Shown: piece by piece, positions 9,230-18,781 of the stretch
How positions within the stretch are numbered: the first letter of the stretch is position 1
How the letters are laid out: every line of letters begins with the position of its first letter
Source: Neorhizobium tomejilense
GTDB lineage: Bacteria > Pseudomonadota > Alphaproteobacteria > Rhizobiales > Rhizobiaceae
Direction of reading: 5' to 3'
Assembly (NCBI GenBank): GCA_002968845.1
Contig: PVBG01000021.1
Coordinates: forward strand, 1-64,000
Length of the DNA: 64,000 nt
Notes under the pieces: generated by a model
What the model was told of the DNA's origin: nothing
Databases searched by the model: none
What the model saw: only the letters and a program-made list of their open reading frames with translations
Program-made: the position numbers and the translations under genes

Positions 9230-9502
9230 TTAGTTCGGACGGTTGGCGCCCTCATAATAGTCGCCGCTGTCGAACGGGCGACGATCATCGCGGGTGGTCT
9301 TGCCAAACACCGACTGGCCGGACTGGTTCGGATAACCGAAGGTCCTGGTGCTGTCGGCCCGCAGAGGATTGGCAGAACGCGGCGAAGCGCCGCCGCTCTT
9401 GGATGCGCCTTCATAATAATCACCCTCGGCAAGTGCCGGGACGGCGAACGTGGCCGAAGCCAGCAGTGCAGCGATAGCGGTGGATAGGACGATCCTGGTC
9501 AT
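9230..9502 (-). CDS. Small exported protein with repeated GDYYEGA motif
   Basis: A 90-residue protein starting at ATG 9502, which has GAAGGAGAAACTC immediately upstream. The N-terminus (MTRIVLSTAIAALLASATF) is a classical signal peptide, with probable cleavage after ALA, leaving a mature chain of about 65 residues. The mature protein begins with EGDYYEGA and ends with SGDYYEGANRPN, so the same 7-residue motif brackets a polar, Ser/Arg-rich centre. It resembles small alphaproteobacterial exported proteins of unknown function. It is divergent from the efflux pump genes across a 268-bp gap. Confidence 0.72.
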   Translation of the reverse strand: MTRIVLSTAIAALLASATFAVPALAEGDYYEGASKSGGASPRSANPLRADSTRTFGYPNQSGQSVFGKTTRDDRRPFDSGDYYEGANRPN

Positions 9503-9770
9503 GAGTTTCTCCTTCAGTTTCGATAGCGTCTCCTGGACGCATCCAAACATAGAAGGCGTTTGTCGCACGCGTGTGCCGCAAAACAGGAAAATTGTCGCAA
9601 ACTGCCGCATCGCAACATTATCGATGCGGTTCGGGCTTCCTTCGTGATGGCTCGATCACACGTTGATACATTTACGGGGATTTCCGGCACATCAGCGCGA
9701 CATCTCCCCGTTACCCTTCCCTGACTGCCCATGAGAGCAACGCTCGCGTCGGGCTTCCCGCCCCTAATAC

Positions 9771-11036
9771 ATGGTGTCTCGAATGATCCGACGTTACCGA
9801 ACAATCCCACTTTTGATACTTGTTCTATGGGGGGCCTTCGGCCTTCAAGGTTGCAACGCCGAAGTCGCGGCCCAGCAGCAGGCCACGGGTCAAGCTCCGG
9901 AAGTAAGCGTTCAGAAACTGCAGCAGAGGGCGGTCACGCTCAAGCGTGAATTACCGGGAAGAACAAATGCCCATCTGATCTCTGAGGTCAGACCTCGAGT
10001 GACAGGCACGATCCGCGAGCGAGTTTTCGAGGAAGGCGGTTTCGTCAAGGCCGGAGATGTCCTGTACCAACTCGATCCAACTCCCTTTGAGGCCGCCTAT
10101 CGGAACGCGCAGGCTGCCCTGCAACGGGCTGAGAGCGCCGTGCCGAGCACTCGGGCCAGGTTTGATCGCTACCAGAGGCTGAGCGTAAATGATGCGGTCA
10201 GCCAGCAGGAGCTTGACGAGGCGCGCACTCAATTGCTCCAATCCGAGGCGGACGTTGCAGCGGCAACGGCAGCGCTGGAAACGGCCCGCATCGAGCTTGG
10301 CTATACCACGATCGTAGCACCGATTGATGGGCGCGTGGACGCTTCGACGGTTACTCAAGGCGCGCTTGTCACACAGGACCAAGCGACCCCTTTAACTGTT
10401 ATTCGCCGACACGATATCATCAACGTCGATCTTGTGAGGTCGAGTGCTAGCCTTCTCGCGTTGAATAGAGCGCGAGCATCAAATGACATCAGATCAAACG
10501 GTGAATTTGTATCGGTCGAGCTCAAGCTCGAGGACGGCTCGCGATATCCGCATCCTGGCAAATTGCAGTTTTCTGGATCAGCAGTGTCGCAATCAACCGG
10601 CATGGTTTCGCTGCGCGCCGTCTTTCCCAATCCGGAAGGAATCCTGATGCCGGGTATGTATGTGCGTGCACTGGTTGAAGAGGGCTTCGTCGAAAACGGT
10701 TTCCTCGTGCCACAACGCGCTGTCTCCCGTAATCCCCGCGGCCAAGCAACCGCCAGATTTGTAACCGACGGGATGAAGATTGAGGAGCGTATTCTGAGCG
10801 TTGATCGCACTGTCGGGAACAACTGGCTTGTCACTGACGGTGTGGCCGAGGGTGATCGTGTTGTTGTGGAGGGATTTCAGCGAGCGGCAGTGGGACAGCA
10901 GGTTCGGATAAAGGCTGTAGTCGTCGAAGATGACACGGGCGAGGTGCGAAACGTTTCGGAAGCACCCGCATCGCCGCGCGAGCCAATGCGTGACGCCCGC
11001 GCTCCAGCAAGCTCGCCGTCCTCGGCTGTTCAGTAG
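9771..11036 (+). CDS. RND efflux periplasmic adaptor (membrane fusion lipoprotein, AcrA/MexA type)
   Basis: A 421-residue protein with a lipoprotein signal: hydrophobic TIPLLILVLWGAF followed by the lipobox LQGC, Cys at residue 28. It contains the biotinyl-lipoyl-like half-motifs (RPRVTGTIRERVFEEGGFVKAG and IVAPIDGRVDAS), a coiled-coil hairpin at about 110-175, and the beta-barrel block PNPEGILMPGMYVRA typical of AcrA/MexA. The C-terminal tail is Pro/Ala-rich and probably disordered. It lies 11 bp upstream of the pump gene. No outer-membrane TolC-type gene or TetR repressor accompanies it, so the pair probably uses a TolC encoded elsewhere. Confidence 0.93.
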   Translation: MVSRMIRRYRTIPLLILVLWGAFGLQGCNAEVAAQQQATGQAPEVSVQKLQQRAVTLKRELPGRTNAHLISEVRPRVTGTIRERVFEEGGFVKAGDVLYQLDPTPFEAAYRNAQAALQRAESAVPSTRARFDRYQRLSVNDAVSQQELDEARTQLLQSEADVAAATAALETARIELGYTTIVAPIDGRVDASTVTQGALVTQDQATPLTVIRRHDIINVDLVRSSASLLALNRARASNDIRSNGEFVSVELKLEDGSRYPHPGKLQFSGSAVSQSTGMVSLRAVFPNPEGILMPGMYVRALVEEGFVENGFLVPQRAVSRNPRGQATARFVTDGMKIEERILSVDRTVGNNWLVTDGVAEGDRVVVEGFQRAAVGQQVRIKAVVVEDDTGEVRNVSEAPASPREPMRDARAPASSPSSAVQ

Positions 11037-11047
11037 GAGATACCTCT

Positions 11048-14000
11048 ATGTCCCGCGTCTTCATCGAACGGCCTATCTTTGCATTCGTCCTTGCCATGGC
11101 AATCATGATGGCGGGGGCTCTGTCGATCCCGACGTTATCGATATCCCAATATCCGCAGATCGCGCCGACGGCTGTTCGAATTACCGCAAACTATCCCGGA
11201 GCTGACGCTAAGACGGTTGAGGATTCGGTTACAAAGGTGATCGAACAAGGCATGACCGGGATCGACAGCGTCGACTATATCTCGTCGAGCTCCACGGCGA
11301 CCGGAGAGGTTTCGATCACGCTGACATTTACCAGCGAGGCCGATCCCGATGTTGCGCAAATGCAGGTGCAAAACAATCTTCAGCTCGTTGAGGCGCGGTT
11401 GCCGCAGGCAGTCCTGGATAGCGGATTGACTGTCTCGAAATCGACCGCAAGCTTTTTCCTGATTGCCGCTTTCGCGTCTTCGGACGGAAGTTTGAACGGG
11501 AACGATATCGCCGACTTCATTGATACTTCCCTTATGGACACGTTGCGACGTGTACCAGGCGTTGGTGAGGCGCGGCTTCTAGGGTCGGATCGTTACGCAA
11601 TGCGCATCTGGCTTGACCCCGACAAGTTGGCTCAACACAGGTTGATGGTGAGCGACGTGACGCAGGCGGTGCGCGCACAAAATACTCAGGTCTCCGCAGG
11701 GCAACTCGGAGCCCTACCGCAAAGACGTGGCCAGCAACTCAACGCGACGGTGACGGCCGGTAGCCGTCTGCAAACCGTAGAGCAGTTCGAGGCGATCATC
11801 CTGGATAGCGCTGCTGACGGTTCCGTGATCCGCCTGAACGATGTTGCGACGGTTGAGCTGGGAGCCGAGAGCTACACCAATTCAAGCACGTACAGCGGCA
11901 TGCCTGCTGCAGGGATCGGTTTCAGACTCACGTCCGGGGCGAACGCGCTGGAGACGGCCGAAGGAATACGTGCCGAGATCGAGCGGCAACGCGTGATTTT
12001 CCCGGTGAATATCGATGTACATTACCCATTCGACACATCGCCATTCGTGCGATTGTCAATCGAAGGTGTGGTGGTCACCCTTATCGAAGCCGTCGTGCTC
12101 GTCTTCGTTGTCATGTACATGTTCCTGCAGAATATCCGAGCCACCATCATTCCCACGCTTGCCATTCCAGTCGTGCTGCTGGGAACATTCGCCGTCTTGG
12201 GGCTATTCGGCTATTCCATCAACACCCTGACGATGTTTGGAATGGTGCTTGCGATCGGCCTGCTGGTGGATGACGCCATCGTCGTTGTCGAGAATGTTGA
12301 GCGCGTGATGGAGGAAGAGGATCTCGGCCCACGCGAGGCAACAATCAAGTCGATGGGCGAGATCAGCAGCGCTCTCATAGGGATCACAACCGTTCTTGCC
12401 GCGGTGTTTATTCCGATGGCGTTCTTCTCGGGCTCCGTCGGCATCATCTACCGGCAGTTTTCGGTGACGATTGTCACGGCAATGGTCCTTTCTGTTCTTG
12501 TCGCGCTCGTGCTGACACCAGCTCTTTGCTCCTCGCTGCTCAGCAAACCAAAGCACGGAGTGGCGAAGGCTTTGCCTTTCCGATTGTTCAATGCAGGGTT
12601 TGCTGGCTTCACCAGTGTCTATCAACGTGCCACCGCAGCCCTGCTTCGCCGCATTGCTATTGGCCTCGTCATGTTTATCGCCGTCGCGGCTGGCGTTGGC
12701 GTTCTGGTCGCGAGGCTGCCGTCCGCGTTTCTTCCGGAAGAGGATCAAGGACGCCTCGTGACCGCGGTTCAGCTGCCACCGGGCGCAACGGCTGACCGAA
12801 CCCGGCGGGTTCTTGATCAGGTGATCGAACACTACATAACGAATGAACGTGATTACGTTGACGGGATATTCGGCTCGGTGGGTTTCAGTTTTGGCGGGCA
12901 AGGCCAGAACGTCGCAACCGTATTCGTGGCCCTTAAGGATTTTGAGCAACGGCAGACCCCGGAATCCAGCGCGGCGGCGATTGCGCAACGGGCCATGGTC
13001 GCTTTTGCGAAGATATCCGATGGACGTGTGGTCGCGCTTGCTCCCCCTGCGATCCCAGGTTTCGGTAACAATAGCGGTTTTGATTTCTTTCTCCGCGACA
13101 CTGGCAATGCCGGCCACGAAGCGCTCATGGCTGCTCGTAACCAACTGTTGGGTGCCGCCTCGCAAAATCCAGGACTGACGGGGACTCGTCCAAACGGGCA
13201 GGAGGATACTCCCCAATACTCCGTGTCCATTGATCGTGACCGGGCGAGCGCGTTGGGCATCCAACTCTCAGATATCGACACGACGCTGACTACGGCGTGG
13301 GGAGGCACGTACATCAACGATTTCCTGGACCGTGGCCGCGTGAAGCGCGTCTATGTGCAGTCCGACGCGGAATTTCGCATGCAGCCGGCGGATTTCGAGC
13401 GGTGGCACATCCGCAATAACCTAGGTGAAATGGTTCCCCTGTCGTCCTTCTCGACCGGACAATGGAGCTTTGGATCGCCGAGGCTGGAGCGATATAATGG
13501 TGTCTCAGCGGTGCAGCTGCAGGGTTCTCCCTCTCCCGGAGTGAGCTCCGGTCAAGCGATGCAGGAAGTCGATCGCATGGTTGACGATCTGCCGGAGGGT
13601 TTTTCCCATCAGTGGACTGGCCTTTCAGCGGAGGAGCGGCTTGCAGGCAATCAGGCTCTTCAGCTTTACATCATCTCGGTGGTTGTCGTTTTCCTGGCAC
13701 TCGCTGCGCTTTACGAGAGCTGGACAATTCCATTCTCCGTCATGCTCTCAGTTCCGGTGGGCATTTTAGGGGCACTGATAGCAGCGACGCAATTCGGCCA
13801 GCTGAACGACGTTTACTTCAAAGTCGGGCTACTTACGACGATCGGTCTTACAGCAAAAAACGCGATCCTGATCGTTGAATTTGCGACATCAGAGGAGTCG
13901 AAGGGGAGGAGTCTTCTGGAAGCGACAATCGAGGCTTCGCGTCAACGCCTCCGACCCATCCTTATGACCTCCTTCGCGTTCATCTTGGGGGTCTTGCCAC

Positions 14001-14194
14001 TGGCAACCGCCTCCGGCGCCGGCGCTGGTAGTCAGAATGCGATCGGTATCGGGGTGATGGGTGGCATGATCTCCGCGACATTTCTCGGCATATTCTTCAT
14101 CCCGATGTTGTACGTTTCAATGCGAACTCTGGCGAGCATCAGAACCTCGAGATCACCTCGCTCTCACTCGACCGCGGACGTGCCTGCGGAGTAG
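11048..14194 (+). CDS. RND multidrug efflux permease (AcrB/MexB, HAE1 type)
   Basis: A 1048-residue protein, full length for the HAE1 family. It starts with FIERPIFAFVLAMAIM (first helix), has the periplasmic porter domains, and carries the proton-relay Asp pair in GLLVDDAIVVVENVER on helix 4 and the partner Lys in GLTAKNAILIVEFA on helix 10. Twelve transmembrane helices are expected. With the adaptor it forms an inner-membrane drug/proton antiporter complex. The Lys-relay region and Asp pair are intact, so it should be functional. The substrate cannot be predicted from sequence. Confidence 0.95.
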   Translation: MSRVFIERPIFAFVLAMAIMMAGALSIPTLSISQYPQIAPTAVRITANYPGADAKTVEDSVTKVIEQGMTGIDSVDYISSSSTATGEVSITLTFTSEADPDVAQMQVQNNLQLVEARLPQAVLDSGLTVSKSTASFFLIAAFASSDGSLNGNDIADFIDTSLMDTLRRVPGVGEARLLGSDRYAMRIWLDPDKLAQHRLMVSDVTQAVRAQNTQVSAGQLGALPQRRGQQLNATVTAGSRLQTVEQFEAIILDSAADGSVIRLNDVATVELGAESYTNSSTYSGMPAAGIGFRLTSGANALETAEGIRAEIERQRVIFPVNIDVHYPFDTSPFVRLSIEGVVVTLIEAVVLVFVVMYMFLQNIRATIIPTLAIPVVLLGTFAVLGLFGYSINTLTMFGMVLAIGLLVDDAIVVVENVERVMEEEDLGPREATIKSMGEISSALIGITTVLAAVFIPMAFFSGSVGIIYRQFSVTIVTAMVLSVLVALVLTPALCSSLLSKPKHGVAKALPFRLFNAGFAGFTSVYQRATAALLRRIAIGLVMFIAVAAGVGVLVARLPSAFLPEEDQGRLVTAVQLPPGATADRTRRVLDQVIEHYITNERDYVDGIFGSVGFSFGGQGQNVATVFVALKDFEQRQTPESSAAAIAQRAMVAFAKISDGRVVALAPPAIPGFGNNSGFDFFLRDTGNAGHEALMAARNQLLGAASQNPGLTGTRPNGQEDTPQYSVSIDRDRASALGIQLSDIDTTLTTAWGGTYINDFLDRGRVKRVYVQSDAEFRMQPADFERWHIRNNLGEMVPLSSFSTGQWSFGSPRLERYNGVSAVQLQGSPSPGVSSGQAMQEVDRMVDDLPEGFSHQWTGLSAEERLAGNQALQLYIISVVVVFLALAALYESWTIPFSVMLSVPVGILGALIAATQFGQLNDVYFKVGLLTTIGLTAKNAILIVEFATSEESKGRSLLEATIEASRQRLRPILMTSFAFILGVLPLATASGAGAGSQNAIGIGVMGGMISATFLGIFFIPMLYVSMRTLASIRTSRSPRSHSTADVPAE

Positions 14195-15179
14195 AGATCA
14201 AGCACGCGAACGGGTTCTTTCTGGCAGGGCCGTAATGTCGTAGATCGTGTCAACCGTGTAGACCGGCGATCAGGCTCGCGTGTCTCGCCAAGCTAGGTCG
14301 GCCACTTCCAGGAAAACTCGAGCAGCGACGCCGTCATCCTTATGCTGCACAGGGACGACTGAAATCGGGGCAATACGGGCCGCATTTCGGACAGTTCACT
14401 CTGAAGAACGCGGGCACGCAGAGCTCCTCTCGATCTCGGCGTGTTCACAGGGCTTGTAGCCGAAGAGGCACTGGCCGCTAACGAAGCCAACAATTAGATC
14501 GGCGGTTCTGGAAGTAATGGGAGTCGGATTGTACCAACCAGCGGATAATTGCGCCCTCACGTAGAAACAGGCTGCTACCGAGAGCCACCCATTGGGAGTG
14601 ATCCCCGCGGCCCGCGGCGATCTGACCATGGGAATTCGTTCCGTTTCGGACATCAACGATAGATGAAATATCAGGTGCCTGGCGAAACAAAGGGGTTTGT
14701 TTCAAGTCCTATCAAGATTGACAAGTTTCCAGGGCTGCGCGCTTAGGCCCCCGCAGGCGTATACCATATCTAAGAATATAGATTGATTTATACGCCTCTA
14801 TGCGCTCGGCGAGCCCGTACGGAAGGTCAAGACATTGGCCTTTACGGTAGCATCAGCATGAAGCAATCCGGGGTGAAACGGCAAGGCGACTTATGGAGCC
14901 ATAGGCGTTGATCAAGGCCCGAATGCAGTCGCCGGTCGAAGCCCACAAGCTTCGTCTCTACTCGTTGCGACGGGATGGAGCCACCGAAGCCCGGTATCGG
15001 GAAATGGTCTTCGGTGGCTTTGGAGATCGCCAGCTGATGGGGGTATCCAGCGATCTCCTTTGCGAATCTTCGAGACCGGGTGCAGTGGCCCTCTGATCCG
15101 ATTTTGATTGCATTCAGCTTGTGCCATCGGGGACGGCGCTTAGCGGCTTCGTTGGCACGGGCAAGCCGGTTGCTCTCCC
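14195..15179. other. 985-bp intergenic region without a supported gene
   Basis: No open frame here has convincing composition, start signal or recognisable motif. The region separates the convergent efflux and SDR transcription units. Its base composition looks more AT-rich around 14700-14800. The only structure I can point to is the dyad at 14755-14797. It could be degraded mobile DNA, but I found no identifiable remnant. Confidence 0.45.
14755..14797. repeat. Inverted repeat AGGCGTATA/TATACGCCT
   Basis: A perfect 9-bp inverted repeat (14755-14763 and 14789-14797) encloses a 25-nt AT-rich loop that itself contains ATCTA...TAGAT. It has no T-run typical of a terminator. It may be a protein-binding site or a remnant end of mobile DNA; no function can be assigned. 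Confidence 0.4.
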
Positions 15180-16031
15180 TTAGCCTAGGCCGCCGTTCGC
15201 GAATAGATTTTGACCATCGATCCAGGCACCGTCCTGAGAGCAAAGAAGAGCGATAACGCCGGCGATGTCTTCCGGCAGTCCCAGGCGACCGAGCGGAGTC
15301 TGCTCGGGGATTCCTTGGAGTGCTTCTTCACCGTGCTGACGGAGGAGTTGCGTGTCGACTGCGCCGGGCGCTACAGAATTGACTGAGATGTTGCGGCCGG
15401 CCAGTTCCTTCGCGAGGACGCTGGAAAAGAGCATCTGGCTGCTTTTTGTGGCCGCATATGCGCCAGTTGCCGGGGGAGGCGTCTTTATGATGCTAGAACT
15501 GAGGCTGATGATCCGGCCCCCGTCACGCGTCCGTCGAGCCGCTTCGCGCAATACATTGAAGCTTCCCTTCACATTGGTGGCCATCATTCGATCGAACGCC
15601 GCGTCGGTCATTTGAGCAAAGGGGCCGACATTCATGATCCCGGCATTGTTGACCACCACATCGACGCCACCGAAAGCCTCGTCATTGGCGTCGAAAAGCG
15701 CCTTGACCGCTGCGGGATCTGCCACGTCCGCTTGGCGAACGATAGCGCGACCACCAGCCGCCTCAATATCGGCCACGACCTGAGCGGCCAGGTCGCGGTT
15801 GGTGAGGTAGTTCACGGTCACGGCATAGCCGTCGCGGGCCAGACGCTTCGCGGTGGCGGCGCCGATGCCTCTCGATGAGCCGGTAACGACCGCGGCCCGA
15901 CCGGGGCCGGGTAGGGGGCCTGTGCCGACCGCGGACGTCTGGGCCGAAGCCACGCTCGTCAGCGCGAGAGCAGCAGGCGCAGCGGCCGCAAGGGCCATGA
16001 AAGTGCGGCGGGAGCTATCAGTATCGGACAT
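15180..16031 (-). CDS. SDR-family oxidoreductase with twin-arginine-type signal
   Basis: A 283-residue protein starting at ATG 16031, with AAAGGAGAC upstream. Residues 1-45 form an export-type leader: SSRRTFMALAAAAPAALALTS, with a probable cleavage near ASAQ. The rest is a complete classical SDR: TGSSRGIG cofactor motif, NNAG, a SLSSSI serine block and the YAATK catalytic Tyr/Lys, ending in IDGQNLFANGGLG. Classical SDRs are normally cytoplasmic NAD(P) enzymes, so a Tat leader is unusual. It is divergent from an AraC regulator that may control it. Confidence 0.88.
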   Translation of the reverse strand: MSDTDSSRRTFMALAAAAPAALALTSVASAQTSAVGTGPLPGPGRAAVVTGSSRGIGAATAKRLARDGYAVTVNYLTNRDLAAQVVADIEAAGGRAIVRQADVADPAAVKALFDANDEAFGGVDVVVNNAGIMNVGPFAQMTDAAFDRMMATNVKGSFNVLREAARRTRDGGRIISLSSSIIKTPPPATGAYAATKSSQMLFSSVLAKELAGRNISVNSVAPGAVDTQLLRQHGEEALQGIPEQTPLGRLGLPEDIAGVIALLCSQDGAWIDGQNLFANGGLG

Positions 16032-16246
16032 TTCAAAAGTCTCCTTTCTTGAGGCTGTTTCAAGACTTGTTCGGTAAGGTTGCGCAGGCAGCACGGGGGC
16101 GCGCCGCGCCCGATATGTTCGGCGTGTGCGGCAATGCCGTTTGTGTTGGCGGAGGAAAGCAGCGGCGCTTCGGTCTGCGGTCAGCGGGCCAGTCGAGACT
16201 GGCCCGCTTCCCTAGACGCCCGGTAGTTTACCCGGTTGAACATCTA

Positions 16247-16274
16247 TTGACCTGAAAACAGTTTCTGTCATGCT
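16247..16274 (+). promoter_or_regulatory. Predicted promoter of AraC gene, shared with its paralogue
   Basis: TTGACC (16247-16252) lies 16 bp from CATGCT (16269-16274). The block CTATTGAC...GTTTCTGTCATGCT is repeated at 28105-28136 upstream of the second AraC paralogue with the same spacing. The -35 is good, the -10 is poor, so an activator or a different -10 register is possible. Confidence 0.5.
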
Positions 16275-16323
16275 CGGCGAACTCCTCGCTTGTTTGGCAC
16301 CTTCAGGCTAGATGGAGTGCACC

Positions 16324-17361
16324 GTGAACAGAATGCCAGAACTCTCAAGAAACTTGCCTATTGCCGCAAAGGGTGATCCCTTGCCAGATATGGATTGTGT
16401 GTTTCGTTGGCATCGCAGCCAACCGGAGGCTTGCGTGTCGTCATCGCTTCTTGCGGCGGTTACCGCGTACATCGAGGGTCAGGGTGGCGGTGAGGGCCTG
16501 TTTCCGACGCCGATCGACGGCTTCAACATCGTCCGTTCCTGTCAAGCAATGATGATGCCGATGCGGGCGATCTACAGGCCATCGCTGTGTGTCGTGATCC
16601 AGGGAGGAAAAGAGATCCTCTTTGGCGATGACATGCTGTCCTACGGCGGCATGGAGTGTCTTGTCGTAAGCGTGGAACTGCCGGCCAGCGGGCGGATCAT
16701 CAAAGCCAGCCCCAGCTCGCCCTATATCGGCGTCACAATAGATCTGGACGTGACGGTGATGCGCGAGGTGGTTGAACAATTGGATGAGCCGCCTGTTCCA
16801 CCTGACAGCCCCGGTCCCTGCATGTTCGTGAGCCAGGTCGATGTACATCTGGCGGATTGCATCCAGCGTCTTGTCAGGATGTCGGAGACGCCGAAAGCGA
16901 TTCCGATCCTCTACCCCTCCATCATACGCGAGATCTTCTTCTGGCTTCTGAGCAGCCCGCATGGAGGCGAACTCTATAGGTTGGCGTTACCCGAATCGAA
17001 TATTGAGCGGGTCGTGAAAGCCATCTCCATGCTGCACACGAACTTCGCCCAGACGCTGCATGTGGAGCATCTGGCCGAGGTCGCGCGAATGAGCCCGTCG
17101 TCGTTCCATCAGCACTTCAAGGCGCTCACCTCGATGACGCCGCTCCAGTTCCAAAAGCAGCTTCGCCTTCTCGAGGCAAGGCGACTGATGGTGGCTGAAG
17201 CTGCAAGCGTAGCAGAGGCTGCCTATCAGGTCGGCTACGATAGCGCTTCGCAATTCAGCCGCGAATATGGCCGGATGTTTGGCGCTGCGCCGAAGCGTGA
17301 CGCGATAAACCAACAGCGCCTGTATAGCGAATATGCCAGCCGCACAGTACGTTGCGCGTAA
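16324..17361 (+). CDS. AraC-family regulator with AraC_N domain (paralogue 1)
   Basis: A protein of about 345 residues; GTG 16324 is preferred because GGAG ends 6 nt before it and the resulting start (VNRMPELS) aligns with MTRMPNTS of the paralogue at 28187. An ATG at 16312 is the alternative. The N-terminal AraC_N-type domain (YRPSLCVVIQGGKEILFGDD) is followed by a two-HTH DNA-binding domain (MSPSSFHQHFKALT and YDSASQFSREYGRMFG). It lies head-to-head with the Tat-SDR gene, the typical arrangement for a dedicated activator. Confidence 0.88.
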   Translation: MNRMPELSRNLPIAAKGDPLPDMDCVFRWHRSQPEACVSSSLLAAVTAYIEGQGGGEGLFPTPIDGFNIVRSCQAMMMPMRAIYRPSLCVVIQGGKEILFGDDMLSYGGMECLVVSVELPASGRIIKASPSSPYIGVTIDLDVTVMREVVEQLDEPPVPPDSPGPCMFVSQVDVHLADCIQRLVRMSETPKAIPILYPSIIREIFFWLLSSPHGGELYRLALPESNIERVVKAISMLHTNFAQTLHVEHLAEVARMSPSSFHQHFKALTSMTPLQFQKQLRLLEARRLMVAEAASVAEAAYQVGYDSASQFSREYGRMFGAAPKRDAINQQRLYSEYASRTVRCA

Positions 17362-17709
17362 GGCGCGCGTCGGAGGAGGCGCTCTTTATAGTCTTTGATA
17401 AGAGCGGCCCTCTCGAAAAGAAATAGTGTTGTGACGACGTGCAGAGATCCCTGTAAAGATAACGTCCCCTAGCTATGACTTAATGAAGCCTCTAAGTGTC
17501 CGAAGCGGCGAGGCGAGCGGTTGCCGGCCAGTTCGATGATGGCCCCAGATGTCAATCCTAAGCTACTTGATCTGCTGAAACGCCACGGCGCCAAAACTCG
17601 CTACTTCAGCTGTTTTCCCGACAGTGGCGAAGGTGGTAGATGCAGGCGGATGCGAACTCGCCCGCATCTACGGATTTATCGGCTTCTTCCGCCCGCCCGG
17701 CTTCTCTGA
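17362..17709. other. Intergenic region, nothing recognised
   Basis: These 348 bp lie between convergent AraC and LysR genes. A small hairpin with GCTCTT/AAGAGC arms follows the AraC stop at about 17379-17407 and could help termination. No coding sequence is supported. Confidence 0.4.
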
Positions 17710-18603
17710 CTACCATCTCTGGTTACGGACGTATTCGAGGAAAGCCCGCACGGCTGCGCTCGTATGCCGCCGGCTCGGATAATACAGATACCAACTCGGC
17801 AGTTTCTTTTTCCAGTCGCTGAGCAGCTCGATAGATCTGCCTTGTTCGATATCGTCACGGACGTAATCTTCGAACAGGTGAGCAATTCCCGATCCCGCTA
17901 GCGCGGCTTGCCGTTCTTGTTGCGCTGAACTCAGCGTCAACCGACCGTTCGGCGCGATTTCCATCTCTTCGCCGTCTCTTTCAAAATTCCACATCGCCAT
18001 GGTTCCGCCGGGGAAACGGCGACGAATGCAGTCGTGCTGCAGGAGATCGAGCGGCGAGTCAGGGCGACCGCGCCTGCGAAGATAATCGGGCGAGGCCACG
18101 ATGGCATATTGAAGGGCGGGACCGAGGGGCATTGCGATCATGTCCTGGGCGAGTTGGTTCCCGAAGCGCACACCGGCGTCGAAACCCTGCTCCACGATAT
18201 CGATGATCGCAGCATCGCTGACGATTTCGACATGGATGTCGGGATAAATTTCCATGAACTCGAAGGCCAGGGGGCAGAGAATATGGTCGGCGGCCGGACC
18301 TGGTGCATTGATCCGTACGGTGCCGGATGGGCGCTCGCGAAGCTGATTTAGATCGTCGATCGCTGTTCTGATGTCGTGAAGCGCCGGCCTTAGCCGTTCG
18401 AAAAGCTGCTCGCCTGCTTCCGTCGGCGCGACGCTGCGTGTCGTTCGATTCAGCAGCCGAATGCCCAGCGCTTCCTCGAGGACGCTGATCGATTGACTGA
18501 TGGCGGATGACGAAACGCCCCTGCCAAGCGCGGCGGCTCTGAAGCCACCACAACGCACGACGTCTTCAAAGATCTCCAAGCTGTCAAGGCGTAGTGGCCG
18601 CAT
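17710..18603 (-). CDS. LysR-family transcriptional regulator
   Basis: A 297-residue protein starting at ATG 18603, the normal LysR length; the frame stays open upstream but that part has no LysR similarity. The N-terminal winged helix (LEIFEDVVRCGGFRAAALGR, then SSSAISQSISVLEEALG and RLLNRTTRSV) is typical, followed by the substrate-binding domain from about residue 90. The FDAGVRFG and LGPALQYAIVASPDYL segments fit the family subgroup that regulates dehydrogenases. It is divergent from the metallo-hydrolase/dioxygenase genes and probably controls them. Confidence 0.9.
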   Translation of the reverse strand: MRPLRLDSLEIFEDVVRCGGFRAAALGRGVSSSAISQSISVLEEALGIRLLNRTTRSVAPTEAGEQLFERLRPALHDIRTAIDDLNQLRERPSGTVRINAPGPAADHILCPLAFEFMEIYPDIHVEIVSDAAIIDIVEQGFDAGVRFGNQLAQDMIAMPLGPALQYAIVASPDYLRRRGRPDSPLDLLQHDCIRRRFPGGTMAMWNFERDGEEMEIAPNGRLTLSSAQQERQAALAGSGIAHLFEDYVRDDIEQGRSIELLSDWKKKLPSWYLYYPSRRHTSAAVRAFLEYVRNQRW

Positions 18604-18781
18604 TGCAAAGTCCTGCTTAATAAGCTGATCGATTTTGATTAGCTTATCCGCGCGGACGATCTGTGTCATCCCTTGAGAAACAGCGGGTCGCGAGGCGGCG
18701 CTACGGATATTGCGGCCCTTCCCGCCGGCGCTGAAATCAAAGGCAGCACCTGCGATCAGGTATCTGGATAGGATCAAAACT

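Noticed and set aside
12203..13264. Minus-strand open frame within the RND permease
   Set aside because: Antisense to an intact permease with conserved Asp/Lys relay; no motif of its own.
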